DNA of 64,000 nucleotides, taken from assembly GCF_028389875.1 (NCBI RefSeq), contig NC_084702.1:70281582-70345581 (forward strand). The letters run 5' to 3'. The notes under the pieces were generated by a model. The model was not told the DNA's origin and searched no databases. It worked only from the letters and a program-made list of their open reading frames with translations. Within the stretch, counting starts at the first letter, position 1. Each line of letters starts with the position of its first letter. The translations under genes and the position numbers were made by a program. Shown here one piece after another: positions 1-14,400 of the stretch. Origin of the DNA: Rhea pennata (lineage: Eukaryota > Chordata > Aves > Rheiformes > Rheidae).

Positions 1-3000
1 GTCAGGTGACTGGCCCAAGTTTCCATGAAGTCTCAGATTCCCTCATAATGGGAGGGGAAAGCAAGCCCCCATCATGGAAATAATGAAAGACTAAATAGCA
101 AGTAGTAGTTATGACAGAGCATGATTGAGAGCTGGTCTGTGATTGCAAGCGATGACACCCAGCCCTGCAGGACCAGGGGACTCCAAGTGTTGGAAGCTAC
201 GGGTAATGCATTTCTGCTATGGCACTGAGTGGCATTCAGAGCAGCTTCGGTTTGCTTCCAGAAAGGTCGGTGTCTGAGACGAGGAGAAGCCTCCCAAACA
301 CTAAGGGAGAGGAGAAAGATATAGCAGACTTATACTGAGAAATCCCTCCCCAAAGAGTAGTAATTCTAGCATAAAACTGACTTTTTATTCTAATGTTAAA
401 TATCTACTTGGTGAAATGACCTACAATAACAAATTTTTCCCAGCTTTTGTGCATAGACAAGCCTTACTGACTAGAAAAACATTGCCAGCTTGTCCACATC
501 ATGTGAAGTAACACAATAAAACCTATAAAAGTGTATTTCAAGAGTGACATCTTTCATTTACTGTATCGACTACTGCGGTAATTGCCTCATGTATGAAAAT
601 AAAATGTTTGATGCTAGTGTCTGATAATTCAGTGACATCCCACGTAGCATGTTAGAGTGTTGTAGCTGACATTGAAAGCTTACCATAATACTTTTGAAAG
701 TATGGTAGCCATTCTGCCCAGCTACTGAATATGGAATAAATTTGGTTAAAACAGGAAATCATATAAAATTTGTCAGAGCTCTGGATGTGCATGTGAAAAT
801 GGCATTTTCCCTTAAAGATCAAATGCGTGATAATAAAATGAAGCCAGTCTCACTTGGAAGTCCTCTCCTAGTCCACCTCCATTTTGGAAGAAAATATATT
901 CCGAAGGCTTGGACTATGGTGTGAAATTGCCTAATTCCCTGGAAGACACATCCCGCATTAGGAGTGCCTCTGTAAAATTGTACCTCATCGAGCCCAACAG
1001 CTTATTTTTAAGTAAGCCTATTTTTTTAGTGTGTCTTGCATTTTAAGCACTTATATAACTGATTATGGGATTGTAGCTATATATATGTGCTTGAAGTCTG
1101 TTAATAAAGGACCTGAGTAAAGGTCTTGTGGATATATATTCTCCATCCCCTCAGAAGTTTTGCTTTTGGTGAAACTTGTTGGTGGGAGATGAGCATTTTC
1201 TGTACTGATTTTTGTAAACTATCAAGGCAGGTCTACTCTCTGCTGGCTCTTCCCTTCCTGCTCCCATTAATATCACCATGGATCTTCCTGTGTTTAAGTA
1301 TTCCTTGTTCTAGCTGCTCGATTCCTTCATACCAACACTCTCCATCCTCTGAGTTTGTTTTTTTTTTTTTTTCTTGAATGTTTAGCACAAATATGGCTCT
1401 AATTATTTTGGTTGGCCAAAAGGCATGACTCTACACTGAATAGCTGCTGACCTCATGAACTATCCTTTTTCTTTCTCCTGATCCTTTCAGTGCAAAAAGG
1501 TGTAATTCTTATTCTATTTAGTCAGTTTTGACTGCCTGCCAAAATTTAAACTCTCTTCCTATGTTCTGGCCATTACCTCATGCTTCATACATAGGTGTTT
1601 AAAGCAATACTCAGGAGAGACATAAGGCTGGTGCCGTTTAATTTGACGCTAAATCTCTTGCATCCTTTAAGTGGCTTGGAGACCAGTGTTGACTGCTGCT
1701 GACAACCTCAGTGTGAGTGTATGTATTCCCAGTGATGTATACATAGTGTTCCTGGCTTTGGGAGAGGGCTTTTTTGGCAAGCTAGGATTTAACAGAAAAT
1801 ATGGGGAAGTTTTTGCTAAAATGACTGTTTCTAGCCCAGATACCAACCACTTCCAGAATAATAATCATAGTCTGTACAGAAATGAGATGCTTGGTTCTAC
1901 TTTCTACTTTAGAAAGGTATGTCTCTCCCGCAATATTTGACAGATTTTAAATTTCATAAGAATACATTTCTGCAACACTAATGCTCTGGGTAATTCTTCT
2001 GACCAGCAAGGATTAGACAGTTGAGTCATACTGGTGTTAGAAAACAGCATAAGAAAACAGTGTAAGAAAAGGAATAACTCTCCCACTTCCTGCCCTTCAT
2101 GTTAACAAACGGCCAAAAATTGAAAATAGTGTAAGTGTGATGGAGAACGGATCACTTCCGTGGACTGCCATTTTCTACTTCTTTTTCTGATGACTTCTGT
2201 CCTGTTAATGAAAATCAGGACATGCAGTTTCAGAGGGGGACAAAATTAGCTAAAGTAAGAAATCAAATGGGAATCATCTGTATTGAAATGGAGGAATCCA
2301 AAATGGATCACAACTTGTATGTCAGCAAGTTTCCCTGAAAAATGCTCTGGCACCTATCAGAAATAGGGAATTTTCAAAATGGCAGAATTAACAGAAGTTT
2401 TTTTTTTTTTCATGTAAAACTACTTATGTAGAGGTGCACCTGCTGATATCCATCTGTTGTTCTACTGTTGAGTGCCAGCATAGCTTCAGTGTGTTAGGCT
2501 CTGTCCAAAAATAAAGCAAACGGTATCTGTCATTCTTAGGCTTTCCAAAAAATAATGAAAATAAATACAAAGTTGGATACTTTTGTTGGTTTGGGGGCCT
2601 GAAGGTAGTAAAGAATCAACAATTCCTATCCAACAAAACTTTCTGAGATTATAACTTTGTTTCATGATGGTATGGAACAAAAACAATCTTTAATGAGAGA
2701 GGGTAGGACAGAAGGAAATACTCCCATCACAGCCTGATGAGCAAGTTTGAGTTTGTTCTTGCTCTCTCAAGAGCTCAAGTAGGTCTTTTTGGTGGTGGTG
2801 GGTTTTTTGTTTGTTTTGTAATCAAATATGCACAGGTGCATGGACCAAAGCAAATTTTCCAGATAAAAAGAAACCCAAAAGCAAGTTATCTAATGACCAG
2901 AAATTCTAGTCTGGCTGTGAGAAATCCTGTCAAAACTGTATGGTCTTGTGAAAGGTTTAAATTATAACATATCAGCATTTCCTAACTGGAGGAGGAAAAA

Positions 3001-4114
3001 AAAAAACTTTGGGGGAAAATTCCCAGCTGGTCCTGCTAAGATCACAGTATCTGGCATGTCTCTGAAACAAAAAAACTGGAAACACTTTGGGGAATTTTGT
3101 CTTACGCTTTTTTTTTCTCTTTTTCTCCCCAAGCAGTTGCCTTCAGGAACTGAGATTTTGTGAAACACTAAGTCTTCTAAGATAGGCAAGAAAATGTGAA
3201 AGTTAGCAGTACGGAGTGAGACACAATCCTAAGAAGCTCCTGAAATTTCATGTTCTTGGTCTGTAGCTCATGAATGTGCATCTTTCAAAGGTTCAACTCC
3301 AGAAGAATTATGGTGCCACTTCTGTTGGCCCTGCTTCTTATGTTTTTCTTTGTATTTCTTTTTGGCAAGAATCTGTCTTTTCACTTCTCCCCTTGAGGAG
3401 AGTACAACCAGTAAAAGTGGCTGCTGTCTGTGCATTAGAGAAGAACAAGGCAGAAGGTAACCTACATCTCTGTGCCTCTGTTTCCCACCCAAAGAGAAGG
3501 ACAGAAGATGCTGTACTGATTAGATTTTGGAGGAGCTCTCAGAAGGGGGCAGTGTAATCATATCTCTATTATATTAAGTAAGGAATCTAAGGGTACCCAG
3601 GACTTCTGACTCTTGGAAGACATGTTGTGTTGCTAACTTTGGATTGTGCATGGCTTTTTAGTGCAGCAGGATTGGGGCAAAGGGCAGGAGAGTTTTGCTT
3701 TTCCCCTTTGGTTTCTGATTGAAGTAGTTTCCTAGAATAGTTTTTCCCTGGGAACCTTTCACTGATATAGGGCTGAGTTCTTTAGATGACAGCCTTCCTT
3801 ATTTCTTGATCAGCCCTATACCAGGATTGACATGTGTTTATAAAGAAAATGTTACGCTTACAAGATACATGTACCAAGAACAGTTGTTTTAGGTCACAGT
3901 AAAGGTCTATCCAGCTGACTAATCTCTCTTCAATGAAGGCCAGTAACAGATGCTTTAGGAAGAATTTAATGAGGTGAGTGTAGAGTGAAAACTCCTCTGT
4001 TGTATTCTTCTGGCTCCAGTAGTTTGCTGCTCAGGGGCTTTCTGAGCCAGAGATGGTGTCTTTGTCTTTAACTCCTGATTTTTCTCCCATGGATTGGTCA
4101 AACCAGTCTTAGAA
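1..4114. other. 5' intergenic DNA, no gene seen
   Basis: AT-rich sequence with T tracts at 1358-1372 and 2398-2410. Open frames are at most 95 codons and none is recognised. Apart from the MIR-like piece near 3.45 kb I see nothing definable. Confidence 0.6.
3445..3520 (-). mobile_element. Possible MIR-like SINE fragment
   Basis: The plus strand reads AACCTACATCTCTGTGCCTC followed by TGTTTCCCACCC, close to the minus-strand MIR phrase TTAACCTCTCTGTGCCTCAGTTTCCC. The match is limited to about 35 bases, so this is a moderate call. Confidence 0.4.
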
Positions 4115-4265
4115 TCTGTGCAAGCTTCTAGCATCCACAGTTCCTATGGCAGTGAATCCACAGTTTACATAGGCCTTGTGTAAAGATATATCTCCATTTG
4201 TTCACCTTCAATCTACTATAGCTAACTTCTTTCACCCTTTGGACAACCCTTGCCCTCAGGGCAGT
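4115..4265 (-). mobile_element. Decayed CR1 LINE fragment (3' part)
   Basis: Read on the minus strand, the sequence follows the familiar CR1 order: a segment like ATCTTTACACAAGGCC, then a stretch like AACTGTGGATTCACTGCCAT, then AACTGTGGATGCTAGAAGC. This parallels the widely known CR1 phrase about patients of the form ...TTCACACAGAG...CTGTGGAACTCATTGCCACAGGA...GTGGAGGCCAAAAGC. It is strongly diverged, so the insertion is old. Edges are approximate. Confidence 0.6.
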
Positions 4266-7200
4266 GAGGACCTTCTCTTGCCTTGCACAAATTAGCACTG
4301 CTGGCAGCATCTGCCACCTTGCCCAGCTCATTTGTAAGTAAGACAGCCACAAATTGCTGTGAGACACTCTCCTCGCTCCCCTTTTGCATTGGGGAAAAAC
4401 TTCTTATTTGTACACTTTGTGTTCTTTTAGATGTATCAATGTGGAGGGCTTTTATTATCCCAGGCCAGCTGAGTTTCCATAGCGTCTTTAAGTGATTTTT
4501 GTCAAAAAGTCTTTTGTAAAGACAGTCTGTCTACATTGTCATAAAACTGCTTCCCAGCCCAGGCTGGCCTTGGTGACAATGCAGGCACAGGCAGAGTTTG
4601 CCTGTTTTCCTCCCTGATGGTAACTCACTTGAGGGCCTGTTTCTGAGAGGTGGTATGGATAAGATGGGTCAGGCCAGGTTTAACACTTGTCTCTACCCTA
4701 TATACCTCTCCAGTGTTCTACCAACATCCTGAAAAAGGCCTTCATGTCACATCTGAAGGCAGCAAAATCTAATCTTAACTTCACATGGTAAGAACACCCT
4801 CCTGGTGTCCTACAGCACAACACTTGCATATTTTCAGAAACTTTTAAGGGAAACTTCTTTCTTTCCCTCTTCCTACTTCAAACTACCCAGCCAGTAGTTT
4901 TAGGACAACGGAAACACCTTGTGTTTCCCACAGGAAGCAAGTGCTATGAATGTGAACATTTTGATCTGCTCTAGAGAAGACTGACCCCAAGGTGGGTGAG
5001 CATCTGGAGTAGCTCTGGATCACTTGGCCCTGCCAGAGATCAGTCCCTGGAACAGATAATATTTAGCAGTGTAGACACCGTGTACTAAGCAGATGTTCCT
5101 TGTTCCTTATTGACTCCTACACGTATCCTGGTAGACTGGCGAGTATGGCTTCCCTCCATCACAAGAGGCTTTTCCCTCCAAGAGTCTTATTTACATTATG
5201 TGCCTTACAGCTCAGCTGTGATATCAAAACCCCTCAGCAAAAGAGGCAGCAGTAGCTTTCCTTTGGGCCATGTGGTCACCGGTCCTGAAGGTGGTACTTC
5301 ACTGTTTCATTTGCATATTGAGAGGCCAGATAGCTCATGCCTGACTTCTGTCTTCCCCTACACATCAGTCTGCTCACCCATCTCGGTAGGCCACAGGACT
5401 GTCGTGACCGCAGCAGTCTGGACATGCTGGTCTTTGACAACATGTACAACAGTCATCTCTTTGCTTTTTCCCTTGTTCTCTGCTGCTTGTTTCCTTGTTT
5501 GCTCTGCTTCCAATTTTCCTTTTTGTTTTTTTGTTTGTTTTTAGAGCCTTTATGTTCTGACTTTGCACAGCTTAGAAAGTTTTGTGGAACAGATTGAGCA
5601 CTAGAGCATGGGAGGGTTGCTCTTTTGAAGTGTTCCTTGCGGCTTTCTGTAGAACTGAACGTATCTTCAATTTTCCAGGTTTGAGTAGGGTGGAGATGGA
5701 GGGTTCTAACAACAGATGATGTTGGCAGGAGGGCAAGGCAGGCGTATGACTGACTTCCTTTGAATTGGCTTGGAGATGGTGTGGTATGGAAGTTTCTGGA
5801 TGAGAGCCAGAAGTGAAGCCCCAATCAATTTTGACAAATTTTGCTTTTTAATAGCAGTGCTGAGCAGCCCTTGCCTACTGCTCTGTGCTTGTTTCTGACC
5901 TCTGATGTCCTCTTAGTTGTACAGGTTTTGTGTCGCGTTGCTGCAGGTTGTACTGTGTGTGAGACTTCTCACAAGTAACTCTTAAACAGCAAAAAAATGG
6001 GAAGAAAGGGGAGTTTCTTACAGTGGCATTGCTGCCAAAATAAATACTTGTCAAACTACTACTATGCCTTTTTAGTAGCACTTTTCCTTGGTATATTTAT
6101 GTTTAACTATGTTTCATAAATACTATAGCATGAGTCTAAACTGCAGGTCCCACACTGTTACCTTTTTATCCTTAAGTCCAACCTTTCGCTGTTTTTAAAA
6201 GTAACCTTGTTCATCTACAACCTTGTATATTTTCATAGTGGTAATTAAATTAATAAATATGAGTGTCAAAGATTCTCTAAGCCCCCTTTCTTCCAATCTC
6301 CTCCATCAGTTATCACCAGAAGCCAGGCCAGCTTTTCTCCTTGTGCTGCTTTATAGGAGGAGGCAAAAGAGCAGCTCTAGATTTATGTCAGCACATAAGT
6401 GAGGAGAAAGCAGGGCCAAAACTCACTGCTTCAAGTTCAAAGGTCTTGACTCCATTTCCCTCTACTTTCTAGCTTTGCACACTATTGGGATGGTTTTTAT
6501 ATGAAAATGTTAAACAAAATAAAGCCTTGTATCTAGGAGTCTTTTTTTTTTTTTCCTCCCCCTCTTTTTTTACACTGAAATCTGGCCTATGGAGGTTCTT
6601 TCCTTCAATAAGACTTTATTTCTGTGAGGCTTCCCACATAGAATATTTAAGAGATTAAGCAGTACAATAGGCCAAGTCATCAGCCTTTCCTCTCTGAGCT
6701 CGGTTGCTGCAGCCTTGATACTGTTTGGTGCTTTCCAGGTAGAAGGGGTAGTTTAGTGGATGTTTCCTATATTACTTACAGAGCAGTTACTTATAGCGGT
6801 GCAGCTTAGTTACTGCAAGTGATCTCAGGTCTGCAGAGAGGTTTAGCTTAGAAAAGATAATAGAAAAGATCAGGCTTTGCATCAATACAATAACAAAACA
6901 GCATCGTTGACAATTTTTTTCATATTGCATTAGATTTTTTTTTCCACATACCCCAAAAAATTGCTGGGAGAGAGGTGAATAACCAGTCACTGAAACAGGG
7001 GTTCATTTCTTAAACAGGAAAAAACAAGTCAATGAGAACTTGTGATTTCTCCTTCGCCACACAGAAAATCATTTCCCTGAGAACAAAACTCGCATCTCTG
7101 GAATCTCTGCTCAATTTTTCAGTTCAAAATAGTTCTTTAAAAGGTAAGCCAAATGCATGATGTGGGGCAACTCATCGGCTGGGACAGTCCTGAAAGAGAT

Positions 7201-10200
7201 GCTCAAGACTGCAAATTAAGGCATCAGTAATGTCTTCCAGTCTTGCTGACAGAAGAGAGGAGAGAGCACTAATTCCTGTTTGTTTATGCTTGTGTTGGCT
7301 GTTTTGAGTTATTGATATGTCCCTTGAAACTGTCTCTGATCACTTCCAATTGAGCACAGAGGCATGTGGTGGTAAGCAGAGACCTGGCCTAGCTGCTGGA
7401 CTTTCTGCTGCTGAACTCAGCACACAAGCTGTTCAGAGCAGCAACAGATGTTTCTGCTTTAAGGTCTGTGGGAACCTCACTGAACTTTTTTTTTTCCCCT
7501 CTCTTCCTTGTAGGAACAAATGCTAACATAGCTGAGATCCAAAAAGCTTGACCTCAGCTCTGTGTTGTTATTGGAAGGTATTGCGGCTGGATATCCTATT
7601 GTCCCTTCTCAAGTAATAATCTGATGGCTGTTAGTGCGGTATTTGCTTTTTCATGCATAGTTCCTATGTGTTTGTTATAAAGCTACTTCCTGGCGATAAA
7701 TACAAGAGCATGCAATTACTGTTGCCTTCAGTGCAAGGAGGTCCTCAAGATTCATCTTGTTTAGAAAGCGGTACACAAACCAAAAATAAGATTGTTAGCA
7801 ACTAAAACAACACTTCCCCTTTGTCTTGTTTGTCATAAGCAATCACCAGCTTCATTATATTAAAGGGGTCTGTTTCAAGGCTATTCATAAGCAATGTTTT
7901 GGGTGCCCAGATATGGATACCTCAGAAACCTCAGCTGAGTTTGTTAAACATGAGGCTTTCAGATTGAGTGGATATTTTTGATTTATTTAGAAAACATATG
8001 TTAGGACTCAAATCTGAGCATGACTTCATTCCCTGTATGTTGGTAGTACCTGCTTTTGCCAAATAGACCCTTGCTAGGCAGGGGATTTCTTTTCAGGAAA
8101 AGACAGACTATATGCCATGTTTCAGCAGATAGTTCCTGTGTGAATTAACAGCTTTGCTCTCCAGCAGAAAGCCTTAGATGCCATCTCGGCAGTAGCCGTT
8201 CAGGGCGGGTGCCATGTTCAAGCATTCCCCCAACCGTCCTGCCTGCATCCCGATGTTTTCAACATGTCACGAAAGGCTCAGCGGTGGGGCAGACTTCAGC
8301 ACAGCCTTTTTTCCCCAATGTGTGGGGAGCGACACATCCAGTTGCGTGGACAGAGAGGAGCCGTGGGGCAAAGCTGTGGCTGGGCAGCAGGACTTCTAGG
8401 GCTGCCTAGCTGCAAAATAGAGCCAAATTCTTGTAGCATGAGCTCTGGACTCTCTCCTGTCTCAATTGGTAGGAAAACGAGCCAACTGGCTGTGTCCTGT
8501 GTGGGGCTGGGAAGCGGGAAGAGGCCGTGTGCTGTGCTGGGGACATGTGCTTTTGCTGGAGGGTAGGAACAAGGAGGCGGGCACGTAGGGCTGACAACAT
8601 TTATCTGCTGTGGGGCCTGGCAAAGAAAACCTGCTTAGTTCTCCCACAAGTAGTTCTACTGTTTGGCTCTGCAGCTGTGATGAACCAAAGCACGAATACA
8701 GGCTCTTGGTGTTCTTGCAATGAGACCATGTTGGCAGGGCACGTTCACCATTGATACCGTGACGTATGGTAATGCCTTAAGGTTATTTAGTCTTTAGCTA
8801 ATGGAGTGACACATTGCTCTGCTAGGTTATGCTTGTGTCTCAAAAAGAAATATTTTTCTGTTGGGAAAAAGAAAAAATTTGGCTCTTTGTTTTTACGCAC
8901 TGGACCTCCAGCTTTCTGAGCGGTGACGTTTCAGCTGGATCAGATGTTCCAGGAGGCCGTCGGGGAAGTGCGAGCTCCTGTTCATTGCACTGCCATAGGG
9001 AGGTGGGATGTTTTAAAGCCTGCCAGCCACACTTATGAAATATGGTGCTGGAAGAAGGCAAGGGAGCCTGTGCCCTTTCATGGGAAATGTAAATCCCTCC
9101 AGCTTCCTGCTATTACTGTTTGTTTAAAGATGGCTTAAGACTGAAAAATGAGGCTATCTGACAGTGTTTGCATTTTGTACGTGCTGGCCTGGTATGATGT
9201 GGTATCAGAATACGCCTAGCTTACAGCATTCATGGAGATGGCAGATGAGAGTAAACTTCACTCGTGTGATTCAGCAGGAGCAAGTCGCGTGGCCTTTCTG
9301 TGTGATGTTGTCAGTCCGGGCCGTGATGGGGGTGCTGCAAGAGGCCGGCTGCTATGAAAACACTGCTGCTTTGGTGTTAATCCTTGTGCTTGGAGCTGGC
9401 AGGTGGGCTGCTATGAGTAGCTGGGTACATTGGAGACCTGGTCACCCCCCTGAGAAAACAGCACTGTGCCCCAAATGCTGGGCTGGCTCCAGTTCCCTTC
9501 CCAGGGCTTCTCTCTAGCAACGGTTCAAGGCAAATCCATCGGCGTGCCTCTCGCAGGCTGGTCCCCTTTGCAGCAGCCCAAAGGGAAGCAGTTAGCAGGC
9601 TTTGCTGTCAGAAGTGGCTGCTTTTCCAAACAGGAACTTATTCTGGGGAAATGCAAAGTCAAGACGAAGCCTCTACTGGAGAAACAGTTTCTGAAGGGCA
9701 GACAAGAGCCACTGAGCAGAAGCAGGCAGAGGAGCGAAGCACAGCCAGGCACCCAGCAGATGCATCTGGATGCAGGAGATGGCAGCGCAAGGTTTGGACC
9801 TGAGCAGGCTTTCTTCTTGTCCGGGGGAAAAGACTTGTCCCCTGGTCCTTTGGTGCTTTTCCTTTTTTACTTGACAAAAGGGAAGGGAAATCTTTATGTA
9901 ACAGGCTTAAAGATCTGTATATTTGCGGCTTTTCCCAGAGACGCTTTCACATACTTGTAACAAATTTCAGAAGTTTCGGAGGGTTCAAAATCCTTCTCTT
10001 ATCAGCTCTTCATCCCATCACCTGTGTTTTTACGATGCTGTTTCACGCCTAGAACTTGTCCCAAGCCCCTGCCGCAGTCCCAGTGCGGGGACCGGCCAGC
10101 TTGCTTAGGCCTTAAGAGAGTTTTCATGCTTTCTAAGGTTAATAAGTTTAAGTTAGGGCTCAGTTTAGAGAATGAAAAGATCAAAGTATAAGAAGTGCCT

Positions 10201-11433
10201 TTGGTTTGCCTCTCTGAAATCTGGCTTCAAATGCATCTGCCCCTGGAAGCCAACCCAAGATTGGGATTCTCCTGGCTTTTCACATTACACTACATCTAAT
10301 ACAGCTTGTCATGCAACTTTTTGCAGAGATCCTGTAAACAGATTTGTTATTCGAAAACAGCAAAGTAGTGTAATGAAAGGATATGACAGTAAAGTCCCCA
10401 CCAGCGTGAATGGATGTAGTGCTATACGTGAGTTCTGGTACAACAGCGAAGGGACGGACTTTCTGAATTCTTCCTGAAGTAATGGCGAAGGAAAACGTTA
10501 TTTAATATCTCCCATGTGATATAAAATACAAATGCTTGTAATAACACTGAGACTGATACACAACACATTGTCTGCTAATGCTTTAACTCTTCCATTGCAG
10601 TAGTTTCAAATGCAAAGGCTTCCTACGTTCTTCTGTATAAGTGCATTTACAGTGACTAAGGCAATAATGAAATGCAAAACTACGCAAGCCTTGTGATTTG
10701 CACAGCGTGGGTGCACAAGGTTCACAGTGGCTGTTTGCACACGTGTGCGGAGTAGGGCTATCGCTTCTGCCTGGAGGGAGGGGTTGAAAGGGACAGGCTG
10801 TATTCGGAGTCTGGTATTCGCACTGTGTCAGTAGAGACCTTGGATAAATCTGTCGCTGCTGGCTCGTTATGGGTAAGAGACATCAGTGTGTAAGCTGGAA
10901 GAAGAGTTATAAGGAGGTTTTGCAGTCTCCCTTCAGATTACTATAGTTACAGATATTATGAACAACAGGTATTACATTAAGTAGCTGTTAGAAATGGATA
11001 GCTGCTTGGTCTAAAACTGGGATTTGGGACAAGGAAGGCATTTTTAATAAAAGCAAGGGTGAGGTTTGCAAGAAGACCTGGGACTCCAGATTCCCACTGA
11101 CAGGTTTTCTCTCTCTGATTCAGTGCATTTCAGCAGTTTGTGTTTTTGACATTGATCCTTCAGCTATTTCTCTCCTGCCTTTTTTTTTTTTATATATATT
11201 TGCCCAAGAGCTGTTTGGCAACTTCAGCTTAAATTTAGGAATAGTTTCAGATGAATTAAACTGCAGTTTTCAGTGACGCAACAGCTCATCAAGGAAATAC
11301 TTGTCAGTGTCCTGCTGGAAAGTAGCAGAAAGACTCAAACCTCTGTCCTCTGAAAGACCCCGTTCCCTCTGCCCCAGGCCTTTCCCTTTCCTACATGTTA
11401 CTGGTTTTGCAATGGTGCTGACTGCACCAGGCA

Positions 11434-11454
11434 CAGAGCGAGGGCCTCGCTCTG
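11434..11454. repeat. 10-bp palindrome around one central base
   Basis: CAGAGCGAGG (11434-11443) and CCTCGCTCTG (11445-11454) are exact reverse complements around a single G. It sits in 5' intergenic DNA with no other landmark. Confidence 0.85.
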
Positions 11455-14400
11455 CTGGACACTGAGCACCCTAAACCCTCATGGAAGGACACTTAGCAGT
11501 GACTTTTCACAGCCTGGCAGGCTGAGGACACTTCTAATAACAATGAGTAGCTCCTCAGTGTTGTATGAATCCATAAATTCACATTTTAGAACTGTGAGTT
11601 CTCGTATTCCTATACCACGCTCCCAAGCCTTGTCAGCATTTGCCACAGGTCAGGTTGATTTTTCTGACTTGCACAGCGATTTTCTTTTTTTCTTTTCAGA
11701 GTGTTTTTCCAGCCTGCAGAAGTCACTCTGTGTCTAGCAGGGCAGAAGTGTGACCCATCAGGAGAGCTGCTGCTAGATTTTGCAAGGTTAGGTTAAGGCG
11801 ACAGAGTGCTTAACCTGAGCTGGGTCTGCCGGATGGAGTTAGGATCGCCTCCCTCGTATAAACATGCCATTCAAATGCTTCCTCTCTGCAGTGGTGTAAA
11901 CATCAGCAAAATTTACATTAAAATAGCTGCTGGTGAAACGTGCCCAAAACGCAGACAAGTTCCACGCGGGGATCTCGCCTGTTCTCATGGGAAATACGCA
12001 GCTACTTGCGTCCGCACCAGGGCTGACTCCAGCTGCGACCGGGGAGCGGGCGGCTGCTTGTGTTTGCTTGCTTGTTCGCTTATTCTGTGCTTGCAAAGCC
12101 CTTCGTGCAGTAGGTATCTTAGGCTGTAACTGGTGCTTATGCAGCCTGTGGCAATACTAATAAATATGTCTGACAACTGGACTGTTGTAGTTTAGCTTGG
12201 CTTTTTTTAATCTTGGATCTATTCCATGCTCCAGTTGCAGAGTGAAGGACATTCGGTTCCTATTGCAGCAGATTGAAGTTGCTGCTCTGAAATACTTTGT
12301 TTCCTCTCTTTCTTCTCTATTTGTCTTTTATAATTAGTTCATTCACATTCTATTTCCAGTTAGCTGGATAAATACAATTTTTCATGGTAAATGTTTGTAA
12401 TGTTCACGATGTTTGCAATTACTGTCAACACATGATGAAATGTATTTATGTGTCACTACCATAATACTTGGGGTTTTATTGGCGTTACTAAGAATAATTT
12501 AGGATGTACTGCCATCTAATGGCTCTGTTAACAATAGAGGAAACCTAATAGTTTGACTTGTGTTAGCTTCAGTAAGAAAAATGAAGATTTCCAATTTCAC
12601 CATGGAAAACTGTATTTAAATTGCATTGCTGAAGATAAAATGTGCAGGTCCCCTTTTTGAGTGTTTGAGGTCTGGTGGTCTTTCACACCCTTGTTATGGT
12701 CAGGGAAAAATGTAAGTACAGGAATATACTTGCATTTTACGGTCACGTAATCTGAAGAAATCTTGAGCCTGTTTCATTAAACTTTATGACCTTTCTTAAA
12801 ACAGGTCAGCAGAGAACTCTTGAATCCAAACTTTGGGGAGGTCTTCCTCTGGCTTCAGCCTGACTTTGTCTTCCAGCGATACAAGGCAGTGAATGATGCA
12901 GGCCTGAATTCAAGTTTGTGCAGCTCTTTCTCAAAAGAGGAGATTTTAAATTTGGACCATTTTTCATCTCTGCTACTAGGAAATACATCCAAAATGCACT
13001 TCCAGATTCATTTTGCCATGATCTCTTCAAAGCACAAAACCAACACCCCCTTCCCAGCAAGGCTGTGAGTATTTCCGCTGGGCAGAGCGGTTTCTCCGGG
13101 CTGCCAAAGCCCCGACCTGTCGAGCTGTCCGTGCTGGGTGAGGGACTGCTGGTCGCAAAGCAGCTGGCACTGCCAATCCTGCGGAGAAGGGACCGTGTGT
13201 CCGCCTGTGCTTTGTACAGCGCCTGTCTTGCTGCTGCTGGCAACCTGTAATTGAACCAGGGAAGCCAGTGCATGATTAATGGTGCAAAAGCATCTCGCCT
13301 TCCCCACCACTGTCCCCCCAGCTCTGACTCTGCTCCCCCACCGCCTGCTGGACTGCAGAGCTCCCCTGAACACACCTGTGTGCCTTATGTCTCTTACCTG
13401 ACCTTCATCTGCCTTATCCAACCTCTTGCTCTCAGCGCCTGTCACCCTTGGAATACTAGGAATATTCCCTGATCAATTTGTACCAATTATCATTGGTTAA
13501 ATTGCACTTTCGAGCATCGTTTTACAGCCCTGTGTAGTATTAAGCCCATGGCTCAGTGGCACTATCCATGTGGTGTTGCAAACAGTTTCTTTGTCAGGAT
13601 GTATTCCCCTTGATGACACCAGGAAGAGTGAGAAACACTGATTTCTCCTTCCTGCAGCTTTCTGTTAATGGCATTCTTGCATTGTCATCTTTGCACCCTT
13701 TCTAGTAAGCAGTGAGAGCTGAGATTATTCAGGATGAACTTCTTCCTTCCAGTCTGCTCGTCTACAGCTGGGATGAGAGGAGAGGAGGAGGTGGTTCTGG
13801 TGCATTGCATTGCACGCACATTTTTCTTGCTAGCTTCTTTAAGCTTGCAGTTGGATAACTCTGGACAAGGATCACCCCTAGTCCTAATTGATTTGCACCC
13901 AAGGTCACTTTGGCTAATGCCCTACATATTCAGCAGTCACAGTGTTGTTCTAACGATCATTTATTTTCCTAAATCCAAATGAATGCTCTATGCCAGCATC
14001 AGATGGTGCATGTGCAACTGGGAATTTCAATTTTTCACTTGGACGCTTGAATTCCATGAGGGTTGAAGTTCTTTTAAATCTCATGTAACTCTGGTCATTT
14101 TGTATGAAAAGTGAGTTGGCAGCAGAAGGTCAAAGGAAGTCTTTTAAACTGATTGTAAAGGAAGCTATCAGTTAGGATTTAATGTGTTTGGCCCAAACTG
14201 AACTTCAAAATGGAATCTTAAATGGCTTTTAGGCTGATCTTCCTTCCTCCCTGCTTCTGAGCTGACTCCAGTAAGCCCAGAGTTGCAATTTAAATACAGT
14301 AACTCTTTTGGTAATCAATCTTTCAAAGTTTATCAAAAAATGTTTGTATAGTGTGACAGGAGTTAGTGAGATGGTAAGCTAGTTCAGGAAAGAAGAGCAA

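Noticed and set aside
12806..13445. Overlapping minus-strand frames of 189 and 145 codons
   Set aside because: They overlap each other and a plus-strand frame, have no recognisable domain, and lie in locally GC-richer DNA. Chance is the simplest reading.
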